In this document: positions 45,663-55,993 of the stretch, in pieces
Layout: each line of letters begins with the position of its first letter
Numbering within the stretch: the first letter of the stretch is position 1
Assembly: GCA_036426205.1 (NCBI GenBank)
Contig: CM071574.1
Location: 16,844,381 to 16,908,380 of the forward strand
Source: Ascaphus truei
Taxonomy: Eukaryota > Chordata > Amphibia > Anura > Ascaphidae
Direction: 5' to 3'
Length of the DNA: 64,000 nucleotides
Translations under genes and position numbers: made by a program
Notes under the pieces: model-generated
Database searches by the model: none
The model's input: the letters and a program-made list of their open reading frames with translations, nothing else
Told to the model about the DNA's origin: nothing

Positions 45663-46672
45663 CAGAAACAAAGAGAAAAAGGGGGAGCACAGATGGAGAA
45701 ACACTGAATAATAGTTTAACAGCTACTGGGATATCAATCCCCAAGTTCGTGGATGGGCTGATGGTAGAGTGTATAATATAAAAAATACTTACACGGCCTT
45801 GTGTAAGTGTTATCTCATCAAGGTTTCTTTTATTTTCTTTATCTTCTTCCTGTCTTTTCCTTCAACTTGATCTCGTTGCTCTTTGTTGAGTCTTGATGGT
45901 AGATTCTTCTGATAACCAGCTGCTTTTCTCAGGTGGAATGTCCCTCAAAAGGAATTGATAACAAAGAAAAGTATCAGGGTTGGTATAATACCTGAGGGGC
46001 CACAATGCGTAAGGTGATAGCAGGGATATATTAAAATGCAGAAAATAAATTCTGCATGCACTCACACGGACTCGTGTGAGTGGACTCCTTAAAGGGGGTC
46101 TTTGTAATCCCACACCACCCCGGATGTGGGGGAACGAAAATGGAGGATGATCGTATCAAAAAAAGGGGATATAAAAGTTAAAGGGAATGGGGAGGGGATA
46201 TAACATAATTCAGTACTCACACGGCCACATGTGAGCCCCTACGTGGAATGGTTTCTTTTCTTTCAGTGCGGTTGTTTTTCTCCCAGATGAAAGAAAAATG
46301 CGTGCAAATCCAAATAAAGCCTTTATTTAAAACATACAAGCAAAAGAATCCCTTAGGTCTAACACCTAGGGGTCTAAAAGTCTAAAAAAAGCCCATTTGT
46401 CTCCAAAGGAAGTATATCCGGGCGCGTGGTGCGCAGGCAAACTTAACCCGCGTCCGGGTACAGTCCTTTGCTCCTCTGCCCTGCTTCTGGACGGTGGCCT
46501 CACTGGTAAAAAATGGCTCAAAAGTCAGAACTACGCGTTTCGCCCCTTCTTGGGCTTCCTCAGGTTCCGTTGCAGTATTTATTTTCTGCATTTTAATATA
46601 TCCCTGCTATCACCTTACGCATTATTATTCAGTGTTTCTCCATCTGTGCTCCCCCTTTTTCTCTTTGTTTCT
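45663..46672 (-). mobile_element. Non-autonomous element with two nested inverted repeats
   Basis: Outer arms: 'agaaacaaagagaaaaaggg' at 45,665 faces 'ccctttttctctttgtttct' at about 46,654. Inner arms: 'gatagcagggatatattaaa' at about 46,015 faces its complement at about 46,590. Between them are GTGTGAG/CTCACAC-type short palindromes. On the minus strand a hammerhead-like motif (46,526) is followed about 200 bp on by an AATAAAGGC sequence that could end a transcript (46,315). The 69-codon minus frame reading 'EPEEAQEGAKRVV' comes from the motif, not from a protein gene. Confidence 0.6.
46526..46569 (-). ncRNA. Hammerhead-ribozyme-like motif 2
   Basis: Minus strand from 46,569: CGGAAC (stem I), CTGAGGA (fits CUGANGA), an extra A, GCCC-(6-base loop)-GGGC (stem II, four pairs), GAA, ACGCGU (stem III of A-U and C-G with a GC loop), A (H17), then GUUCUG, which pairs with CGGAAC over six pairs including one G-U. 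Stem I and stem II differ in sequence from motif 1 but pair equally well, which is what a conserved structure would give. An extra base after A9 is known in a natural viroid hammerhead, so it need not abolish activity. Confidence 0.55.
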
Positions 46673-47663
46673 GTATTTCCTAAGGATCCTGGATAGATCC
46701 TTCATGGGGTTAGAGTCATAGACGGAGAACGAAAAACAGATGAGAACCGTTTAGGACTCATAAGGTTGTGTTGTTTTATTAAGGAAGCAAGTTCTTCTTA
46801 TTCACCACACTGAGGGGTAGCGCCCGGGTTTTTCCCCCTTTTTAACTATATATGTTGCTCAGCCTGATCTAGCGTGAACTTCAAATAATCATCACAAATA
46901 TGGATAACCGAGTGCACGCAGAAGGGGCTATCGTGGATACCAGAGGAAAATCTCCTACGAGAGGGCTCTTTTTCTGCTTCTACTGTAGATAAGAGGACAA
47001 TTTAAGTAAACACAGTGAAGGTATTTATGCTGAAATATTCACCATGGTTTGTAATATACTGAGTTAATTTGTGATCAATAAAGCTTATTTCTTGGTATAT
47101 AAGAGAAAATAAATCACAGCTACTTTGAAAATACACAAATCAATTAGAGTGCACTCAGAATCCATTTCTAGAGCTCCTCATCGCCTTTCAGGTTAATGAC
47201 ACCACCAAAGAAGAAAAACAAATGAGCTCAAGATTCTCCCAGTCCCCGACTAATATTCTGATTCAAGGAAAACAACAAAGGGTGATTGGTTATGGAGGTT
47301 TTGTACAGAATTTCTGGTAAAAGGCTGTTCTGAGAAATTAACGTATTTGGTGTCAAGTTCTCAATTGTAAGTGATGTACTACAATCAGATAACAAAACGC
47401 CTGTCTAATCCTGGAACACTTCTTGTGTTTCCTTGCAGAACAATAAACATTTTTTAAACTAATTATGATCACTGTGACGTATTCAAATATTTACTCTTGA
47501 CTGTCATAAAAAGTTAGAAAACAAAACAAATCCATGTCTGTTTTGGTATTTCATACAATTTTTCTGATATTATCTGCCTGTGTTTACATCAATATATTTT
47601 ATATAACAATCTTTATATTTGTATCTCAATAAACAGGAAAAAAAGAAATACAAGTATTTCATA
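46673..47663. other. Spacer
   Basis: AT-rich, no gene seen. Confidence 0.5.
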
Positions 47664-49985
47664 GGGGCTTATTAGGTAGCTTCGATGTTATCACTGCTAA
47701 ATCGAACGGTTTGGCATGACCGTACCTCACGGTCTGACATTTGTGTTATCACGGTATTCACAAAGAATTATCGCAAGACAGAAACCGTGAGGTAGGCAAA
47801 TGCTAGTACCGCTCGGGATAGCAGTGTCCTTATCTCAGCCTTTTTCTAAGTTCTGACCCTGCGAGAGAGAATTGCACAGAGAGAGCTGCATCTCCCTGCT
47901 CAGCTCTTACAGGCGATCGCACTGTTTTATTTGATTTTAATAACAGAGTATTGTAGCAGAGGGTCCTCGAAGCTGAACCACATTAATTTCATCCTCGGGG
48001 TCCCCCTGCTTCCTGAGTTACAGGCCCCGATATGGGATGACAGCATCCCTGCAAAGTTTAAATCTCCCGATCATGTGACGCTGGACATTTAAACAATGTA
48101 GGGCCATACTGGCACCCCATATTGGGGCCTGTAACTTGGGAAGCAAGGGGTCCCCGGACCTGAAATGTATGCGGTTCTGCGCCGAAGACCCCCTGTTTCA
48201 ATACTCTGTTATTAAAATAAAATAAATACAGCTTAATTACCCTGGTGGCTAGCCGCTAAGACAATGAAGGGGTTAAACCCGAGCATCTGGTTTCTAGAGG
48301 GGTAGAGCAGGTGGGTGAAGTAGTTGCCCCAGGGTGGGTGGTTAGGCCCACCGGAAAGGTTGCGGGAGGAGTTAATCCCTTCACTACCATAGCGGTGGTA
48401 ACCACTATAGTAATGAAGGGGTTAACCTCTCCCGCTACCCACCTGAGAGTTCTAACCATCCACTCCAGGGCAACTACCCCCTTCACCCAACTCCTCTACC
48501 CCTAAGAAACATTAAAGTACAACAACCCTACTACCCATCCCCTCTACCTCCAACCACCCCCAACACATACAGTACAATAATGGGCAAAATTCCTATTAAC
48601 CAGATATGGATAATAACGCATTTGCCCATTAAAAATAAAACAGTACCCAGCCAGCATAAAGTAAATTAAAGTTGTAGGTACCGCTGCCAGGATGAAGGTT
48701 GTCCTCATCTTCCTCCGTGTCCTCCTTGTCCTCCGTGGGCAGCAACATTAAAATAAAAAAAATTACTTCTGGCCACAAACTCCTTAATTACCTTAGCGGT
48801 TAGTAACCACTATAGTAATTAAGGGGCTAACCTCCCTCCCCCCCCACCCCCCCCGGGATTCCTAACCCCCCACCACAGGGAAAAACCCCACAACCCCCAC
48901 CCCCTTTTCCCATTGATTGTCACTGTGGTAAACCATGCAGACAATATGGGCATGGATTGCCACAAAGGCAATAAATAGGCAACCTAAAAAAAAGAAGCAC
49001 AAAATAACACATTACATTAAAATAAAAACATGCATTGGAGAATGAACCAATTGATTGTGACAGTGGTAAACCATGCCCACAAGATTGCCACAAATGCAAT
49101 GAATGGGCAAGCTAAAAAAAAAAAATATAACAAAAAATACAAAACATAACAATTAAATAAAAACAAGCATTTGCTGAAAAATGCATTGATTGTCACTGTG
49201 CCTATCTATACCCAGAAAGGGGCATAGATAAGCACATTGCCAGTCAATGGGCAAAAAAAATACGTAATTAAATAAAAGCCAATCAATGTGTTTCTTACTT
49301 TTGCCGTATTCACCCTCGTCCTACTCCGACAACAAGTCTTGACTCTCAACGCAATGCTCAACAGCCTGATGTGAAAAAGTCCATGATCCTCTGTTGATTG
49401 AAGAGGAGTCTCCGGTGAGTTCTTCCTTCTTTTCTTCTTTCTTCTCTTCTTTGTAATCCAAATGGTCCAGATGTTGCTCCGACAGTTTCTTTGTCTCAAA
49501 TGAGATGGGACAGGCCTTATACAAGGCCTGTGATGTCACATTTGACTGCCACATGGTACACATGTGACAGCTTCCATTTTTTTTTAAGGATGTGACGTCA
49601 TCAAAAAGGGAGGGAAGCAAGCAAATCAGGTAGCATATGCTTCCCTTCCTTTAAGATGATGTCACTTCTGAAAAAAAATAAACGGAAGCCATCACATGAT
49701 ACACCAACCAATCGGATTGGTAGCGATACCATGTGATGCCTTTCCTTTTTTGGAGTGATGTCATCAAAAAGGGAGGGAATATAGCCAATGTTGCAGCATT
49801 CCACAGTTGTTGGATATCATTAGCACTAATGGAAGGACATTTTTTTACCATATGCTATTTCAAGGAGTTGTTCAAGAACTCTGTTAATCTTAGGTTATTC
49901 TCTTTAGGGGATAGGAGTTATAAATAACCTGATGTTAATTTCGACTAATGGTAGGTAAAATAACAGAGCTTAGTGCATCTGGGCC
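47664..49985 (-). mobile_element. Large GC-rich non-autonomous DNA transposon, most complete copy
   Basis: 2.3 kb. The right end, read inwards on the minus strand, is 'ggcccagatgcactaagctc'; the left end 'ggggcttattaggtagcttc' is loosely similar, as expected of decayed terminal repeats. Inside are two foldback blocks: 47,960-48,190 ('ggtccccctgcttcc' facing 'gggaagcaaggggtcc') and 48,300-48,490 ('agttgccccagggtgg' facing 'ccactccagggcaact'). AT-rich spacer and 'gatgtgacgtcatcaaaaag' words near 49,590, 49,660 and 49,755 follow. It shares blocks with 6,116-7,715 and 28,441-29,196. The paired open frames at 48,256-48,505 mirror each other and are not genes. No transposase. Harbinger-like by its ends, which is tentative. 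Confidence 0.65.
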
Positions 49986-50005
49986 TACGTGAGATTGTAA
50001 AACGA

Positions 50006-50343
50006 AGGCTATGCTTATAGTACTTGCTACAGCGACTGCGACATTGCGCAACGCCGTGGCAAGTACATGAGGGTGTCACGGGTGCCCATAGTGGGCGTGA
50101 CCGCGATGGTGCTGCAGAGTGATGCAGCGGTCACGATCATCGGTATTCAAAGGATTTTGACTTTTTCGACGATCGCTGTGTGACGTCAGCGGCACGTGAG
50201 CGGTTCAGCCAATGAGGGCGAACCACTCACAGCCACGCCTCCGCCACGCCCCATGGTCTCCCGCGCCAGAGTGCAGGAAGCACTATTGTGACGGCTGACG
50301 TCACACGGTTGCGTCGCCGTAGCCCTTAGTATAAGCCTAGCCT
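50006..50343. mobile_element. GC-rich MITE, 338 bp
   Basis: Left end 'aggctatgcttatagtactt' and right end (reverse complement) 'aggctaggcttatactaagg' form imperfect terminal repeats of about 30 bp. An inner palindrome has 'gtgaccgc' facing 'gcggtcac' (50,097-50,136). Two 'gctgacgtcac'/'tgtgacgtcagc' words near the centre and right end are also inverted. No obvious target duplication. Confidence 0.7.
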
Positions 50344-52195
50344 AAGTGACACAGAAATGTTGTTGAATTAGAATGGTAGTTCCATAACTGTACTATTGTA
50401 ATTAATCTTTATATTGATAACTTTAAAACACAGTATAGCTTCAGCCAATCAGAAACCAGCCTTCTTATAATGGTACAGCAATGTGTTTGTCCTTTGGAGT
50501 TCTTTTGTTGATGTACTGAATTTGTATGACCTGGTTACTCTCTGAACCATTAGTACGTTAAGTCCCCTATTCACTATTCTATGCAATTATATGCACTATC
50601 ATGCATTGTGTTTGTATAACAATCACACGTAAAAAAACCCTCATGGATCAGAAACAAAATAAGTTTATAGCTGTACAGTAAAAAATACAGCAATCGATTA
50701 TAGACAATACCTTTACAGAAACAATGATTTGAGATTTATAATTGACAGTGCGCTGAATTCATTGTGAAGTAGTTACTCCTAGTTGGCACTGAGTAAAGTA
50801 AAATGTGCAGTGATTGTGGATTCTTGCTGTGATGCACATGGAGCTGTCACTGTGAAGCACTTATTTCTCAAATCCAAGTCCTCTGAGAGAACAGAGATGC
50901 TGGTCCTGACGCCTCAGTAAAGTCAAAATAACATTCCCTTCATTTTACTTGCAGTTCATTTGTTCTTTTTGCATTTTTTTTCTCCAAATAATAGTCTGAC
51001 AGTATAGGGGCTCTGAAAATATATATTATGTGAAATAGCCATAAACCGATAACTGTCATAGTCAAGTCTTACAAATCTCTCAGGCAGAATCTGCCATGCA
51101 AAAATATTCGGACGGACTCCGGATGTGCTGAAAAATTACAATGATGTAACACATCGATCTCTATCCAAATCAAAATACAGATATATATCCTTCACATGTT
51201 GCAGGGATAGTATACTGTTTCCAGTGTAGATGATATTTAATAACATTCAGCAAAGTTATTCAAAATGTATTACAAACATATTTTTTAATTAATATCTTTA
51301 TTTACTTTTCTCCTGCATGTTTATTTTTTTTCTGCAGACCCTAAATAAGAGACAATTCTTTTAAAGTTGTGATTGAATTTGAAGGTGATGTTTAATGAAT
51401 GCAGTAAGCATAGGATACAGAGGGGGGCATAGCAGGTACAAAATCACCAGTGTCTAGATAAGACATTAAAATATCAGTGCAGAAACTCCAATAGCTCGTA
51501 CAGATATGATTTGGCATAATCATACAATTTATTATGTGCTTTTGCTACTGAACTGATTATCAATAACTGCTGCACCATGTGCTATTAATCCTCACATCAG
51601 CTGCAATTTTGATATTCAAATATTTTAAGCTTTTCTTAAAGCTGTAGACCAAGCAATGTCCTACATGTCTGTTTTTTCTAATAAATCAGTTCTGTACTAT
51701 GAGTAAATACTTGTAACATTTAAAAAAAAAAAAAAAAACAATTCTGAATTAATTTTTTTAAGTAGGATAAAGTAACAAGCATTTTTTGTTTCTATAGCAA
51801 CCATTTACAACGTCACATCCCCTTCCTCTTCAGAAACAGACTCTGGCACACCCCTTTTGAGCCCTGCCCTCTCTGTAGCAGTGCACCAATCGTATCTTGT
51901 GACTGCCTGGTCACATGATCTTTCACACAGAACTGTGCATCTTTGGTCCTCTACTGCTGCACTGACAGCCATTTAGGGAACCAACCCCCAAGCCAAATAT
52001 TTGCTGATTGATCACAGGAGAACGGTTCGATGAGCAAATTAGATAATTACTTATCATTGTGTGGATTGTATTGATGCACATAGTAAAGGATTGCTGTTTT
52101 AGCTTTTAACTTGCATACAAATCTTGGGTTCTATGAAGCAAACAGACTGTAAATGCTGTGGAAATTGTCAGTGAGAAATTATTCCAATTTTGAAG
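50344..52195. other. AT-rich spacer
   Basis: About 1.85 kb with no open frame of note and no element I recognise. Poly-A run at about 51,722. Confidence 0.5.
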
Positions 52196-52200
52196 TGTTA

Positions 52201-52250
<50 letters not shown>
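52196..52250. repeat. (A)n(TA)n simple repeat
   Basis: About 18 A followed by about 15 TA units. Confidence 0.95.
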
Positions 52251-52251
<1 letters not shown>

Positions 52252-52611
52252 TGTTCGACAATTATATACATTTACACGCCCGGGGCGTGTGGATTTAACC
52301 TCCGGGCGAGTAAATATTGGCCCAAGCAGCACACGTGTGTTTTTTAAATTTCCCCCGCTCGTGCTGCTGTTTTTCCCCCGCTCGCGCTGGAGAAAAAAAA
52401 AAAAAGAAGCCGGAGACGGGTTCATGTTGTTGGGGGAGATTACCCCGCCTCCGGCTCTCTGAGCAGTGCCTTCGCTCTTCCCCCGCCTCTCAGCAACTTT
52501 CCCTCCTCAGCACTTCCACTCCTCCCCCTTCCGGCATCCAGCCCCTTCCACGCCTGTCTGCCTCAGGCCCCTGCAGGGCCATCTGTCGCCCCCCCCCTCC
52601 CATCGGGCCAT
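52251..52611. mobile_element. GC-rich repeat fragment beginning 'gtgttcgacaatta'
   Basis: The edge 'acagtgttcgaca' with 'acgcccggggcgtgtggat' and 'ctccgggcgagtaaat' recalls the end of a widespread anuran repeat. The remainder is pyrimidine- and CpG-rich. Class unknown. The 127-codon frame across it has no recognised domain. Confidence 0.4.
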
Positions 52612-52651
52612 CTAATACATTGAGAGTTACCTCTCGTTTTCAAGTATGTCC
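52612..52651. repeat. Dispersed repeat fragment
   Basis: Same 40 bp as at 37,383 ('taatacattgagagttacct' onwards). It lies directly before the Tc1 insertion. Confidence 0.7.
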
Positions 52652-52670
52652 TGTATATACTGTATATATA

Positions 52671-54321
52671 CAGTTAGGTCCGGAAATAATTGGACACTGA
52701 TACAAGTTTTGTTATCCTGGCCGTGTACCAAAATAAATTCAAGTTACAGTTAAATAATGAACATGGGCTTAAAGTGCAGTCTATCAGCTTTAATTTGAGG
52801 GTATTCACGTTCAAATTGGAGCAAGAGTTTAGGAATTACATCTCTTTAATATGTTGCCCCCTCTTTTTCAAGGGATCAAAAGTAATTGGACAATTGACTC
52901 AAAAGCTGTTTCATGGACAGGTGTGGGCTATTCCCTCATTATTTCATCATCAATTAAGCAGGTAAAAGGTCTGGAGTTGATTCCAGGTGTGGCATTTGCA
53001 TTTGGAAGCTGTTGCTGTGAACCCACAACATGCGGTCAAAAGAGCTCTCAATGCAAGTGAAACAGAGCATCCTTAGGCTACAAAAAAAAGAAAATCCATC
53101 AGAGAGATAGCAGGAACATTAAGAGTGGCCAAATAAACAGTTTGGTACATTCTGAGAAAAAAAGAACGCACTGGTGAGCTTTGCAACACAAAAAGGCCTG
53201 GACGTGCACGGAAGACAACAGTGGTGGATGATCGTAGGATCCTTTCCATGGTAAAGAAGAACCCCTTCACAACATCCAGCCAAGTGAAGAATACTCTCCA
53301 GGAGGTAGGCATATCATTATCTAAGTCTACCAAAAAGAGAAGACTTCACGAGAGCAAAATCAGAGGGTTCACCACAAGGTGCAAACCATTTATAAGCCTC
53401 AAGAATAGAAAGGTCAGATTAGACTTTGACAAACAATAACTAATAAAGCCAGCCCAGTTCCGGAACATCATTCTTTGGACAGATGAAACTAAGATCAATC
53501 TGAACCAGAATGATGGGAAGACAAAAGTATGGAGAAGGCTTGGAAAGGCTCATGATCCGAAGCATACCACATCATCTGTAAAACATGGTGGAGGCAGTGT
53601 GATGGCGTGGGCATACATGGCTTACAATGGCACTGGGTCACTAGTGTTTATTGATGATGTGACAGAAGACAGAAGGAGACGGATGAATTCTGACGTGTAT
53701 AGGGATATATTGTCTGCTCAGATTCAGCCAAATTCAGCGAAGTTGATTGGGCAGTGCTTCACTTTATAGATGGACAATGACCCAAAACATACTGCGAAAG
53801 CAACCCAGGAGTTTTTTAAGGCAAAGAAGTGGAATATTCTGCAATGGCCAAGTCAATCACCTGATCTCAACCTGATCGAGCATGCATTTCACTTGCTGAA
53901 GACAAAACTTAAGGCAGAAAGACCCACGAACAAACAACAACTGAAGACAGCTGCAGTAAAGGGCCTGGCAAAGAATGACAAAGGAGGAAACCCAGCGTTT
54001 GGTGATGTCCATGTGTCCCAGACTTCAAGCAGTCATTGCCTGCAAAGGATTCTCGACAAAGTATTAAAAATGAACATTTTATTTATGATTGTGTTAATTT
54101 GTCCAATTACATTTGAGCCCCTGAAATAAGGGGACTGTGTATGAAAATGGTTGCAATTCCTAAACGTTTCATACGATATTTTTGTTCAACCCCTTGAATT
54201 GAAGCTGAAAGTCTGCACTTGTATTGCATCTCGATTGTTTCATTTCAAATCCATTGTGGTGGCGTACAGAGCCCAAATTATGAAAATTGTGTCAGTGTCC
54301 AATTATTTCCGGACCTAACTG
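52671..54321 (+). mobile_element. Complete Tc1/mariner element with TA target sites
   Basis: 1,651 bp bounded by CAGTTAGGTCCGGAAATAAT at the left and its exact reverse complement at the right. Similarity of the terminal repeats extends to about 40 bp with one or two mismatches. TA flanks both ends (52,669-52,670 and 54,322-54,323), the target duplication of the Tc1/mariner superfamily. Both ends are intact, so the copy could still be moved in trans, although its transposase is dead. Confidence 0.95.
53030..54129 (+). pseudogene. Tc1 transposase, inactivated (DD34E)
   Basis: ATG at 53,030 opens 'MRSKELS'. One base is missing in the A-run at 53,080-53,093. From there a single frame continues to 54,129 with in-frame stops at about 53,137, 53,437 and 53,767. 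An HTH-type segment 'REIAGTLRVAK' lies near the start, and 'KRPGRARKTT' joins the two DNA-binding parts. The catalytic triad is kept: Asp in 'WTDETK' (53,482), Asp in 'DNDPKHT' (53,773), Glu in 'SPDLNLIEH' (53,878), with 34 residues between the last two. Few lesions suggest a fairly recent insertion. Confidence 0.93.
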
Positions 54322-54339
54322 TATATACACATACACATC

Positions 54340-54700
54340 AGTTTGCTTTCTCTTTTTGTTATTTTCTTAAGCTCTTCAGGATGACTCATTCTGTGCCTTC
54401 GCAAAAAATTTATTATTTTTTCCTTTTGTGCCGGGGGTAAGTAATCCAAGTAGGTTTCCCATTTCCTGAAGAATTTCTTTGAGCCCTTTTCTATATCTGA
54501 ATATGTGTCTCTTTTATCAAAATACATTAACGTCAATAGTTCTCTTTGTATGTCTGATATTTTCGGTACCCTTTTTTTTTTTTAAACCAATCTCTTAAGA
54601 TACACTTTTTGCCAATGGTAGTTATTATAATTATCGACTTTTTTGACTCTCATCTCTGATTTCGAAGTTTCCCAATAATAATCCTTCTGGCTTCATTGCT
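54340..54700 (-). pseudogene. L1-like LINE ORF2 C-terminal fragment
   Basis: On the minus strand, 'GKKCILRDW' (about 54,600) precedes 'DKRDTYSDIEKGSKKFFRKW' and 'YLDYLPPAQKEKI' (open frame 54,315-54,536). A conserved 'AKxxIxxxW' helix and a final 'KFxxxWxxxxxYL' block are typical of the C-terminus of frog L1-clade ORF2. A poly-A/T run near 54,572 breaks the frame. The Tc1 right end abuts it at 54,321. Confidence 0.55.
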
Positions 54701-54763
54701 AGATAAAGTTTACAAACCCTTTAAAGGGTTTTACTAAATGACCCTTACTCATGAGAATATTAA

Positions 54764-55035
54764 TGTAACCCTCTTTCCTCCTGCCTAGGGAAACCGTGGG
54801 CGATTACTCATGCTGCTAGTACCTGTACGCTCACAGGAGGCCTGAGCCTCCGCTTATGGGAGCCTGGGGTGAGCTATCTCTCTTTTTAGTGCCGCGCCTC
54901 CACCTATGAGGGATCCCTGCGTTGGTGAGATGACTCCTCATAGGACCCAATAAACACTATACAACTGAATGTAATATAACTTCTTTACTGTGCACAATAT
55001 AACCATAAACACACACCAATATAATACACCAATAC
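54764..55035 (+). mobile_element. LTR fragment related to the GC-rich family, 5' part
   Basis: It starts TGTAACCC and keeps 'cacaggaggcctgagcctcc', 'gagcctggggtga' and 'gcgcctccacctatgag', followed by 'cctcataggacccaataa', as at 37,729 and 58,941. It stops within the first 270 bp, where the DIRS-like fragment begins. No NRF1 or YY1 block remains. Confidence 0.65.
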
Positions 55036-55198
55036 AATCACATACCTGGGCCTTTTCCACCCAAGAAGTTGCCATAGCTTTTGTTAAATGAACTCTAATC
55101 ATCTGCAGTGGAACTTTGCCTACAGAACGATAAGCTTTGCTGATAACTGCTGTGATCCACCTTGAAATGGATGTATCAGAGGCCGCTTGCCCTTTCAT
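55036..55198 (-). pseudogene. DIRS-like tyrosine recombinase C-terminal fragment
   Basis: Minus-strand frame with 'ASDTSISRWITAVISKAYRS' then 'IRVHLTKAMATSWVEKAQV'. This matches the C-terminal catalytic part of DIRS-family tyrosine recombinases, where the usual motif is '(A)HSTRAMATSWAEKA'. The His is kept, but the following catalytic Arg is Lys here (HLTK). After 'AQV' the homology stops and the frame continues into LTR-derived sequence. The tyrosine itself is missing. A dead fragment. Confidence 0.65.
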
Positions 55199-55207
55199 AG
55201 AGACCTG

Positions 55208-55989
55208 TGTAACCCATGTTCCCCCACCCTAAGGGAGATTTCCTGCGGTTACCTGGTGATGGTGCTACTGTACCTGTTTGGTTCACTGGAAGGCTCTGAG
55301 CATACGCCGGTGTTGTTTGGGGATTAACAGGACAGGCTTTCAGTGCTGGCTTGTTTTTCTCTCTGATGGTACAGCACCTCCATTCCCTCAGGGCCTATCA
55401 TGGATAGTTGCAGTCCCCTGTGGAAAACACTCTCACTCCCTCCCTGAAGAACTGCAGCCTCAGGCAGGAGTATAAAATAGTAACTGGGGTCTTTATTCCT
55501 TCAGTATACAGCAACACAATCCACTACAGCATACATCTTCCTCAGCAAGAGAGACTCACTCCCACTGGACCCTACATAAGCAGAAGATCACGTCGCAGCT
55601 TGCTGCTCTCTTTGTCCCTGGACTCAACCCCCAGGGCTTGAGGCCCCAAAGGTCTATCGTTGACTCCTATACTCCCTGGTGGAGTATGGGGTAGAAGATA
55701 CCACTCCCCTGAGTGAGGGGAGGGAAGGTGAACCAGAGCCCTAGCGCCACACTTCCAACTCTCAGAGAACAGAACTAAATTTAGGCTGCAGCCCCTTTTG
55801 TAACAAGGGCAGGAGTCTAGGTCTGAGTCCCTGATAGGGCAGTACCCAGACCTTAGGACCACCCCCACTGTCACTCAAGGGAGTTGTTTACTGCATCAGC
55901 AAGGCGCATGGATTTAACCCTAACACTGCCTGCAATAGTACCAAGGCTTACGTGTTAGGTAGGGCAGATTAGTAGCCCAAAGGGCTACA
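55208..55989 (+). mobile_element. Solo LTR with perfect 4-bp TSD
   Basis: 782 bp from TGTAACCC to GGGCTACA. CCTG at 55,204-55,207 is repeated at 55,990-55,993. It shares the terminal nucleotides and the 'gcacctcca' block with the larger family but is otherwise different, so it is a related but distinct LTR. A 'tataaaata' word at 55,471 could be a TATA box. It sits at the edge of the DIRS-like fragment. Confidence 0.8.
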
Positions 55990-55993
55990 CCTG

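Noticed and set aside
46382..46591. Minus-strand frame with an attractive 'EPEEAQEGAKRV' start
   Set aside because: These residues are the translation of the hammerhead-like motif; nothing else in the frame supports a protein.
48256..48505. Paired Val/Thr/Gly-rich frames on both strands
   Set aside because: They mirror each other across a foldback block of a transposon.
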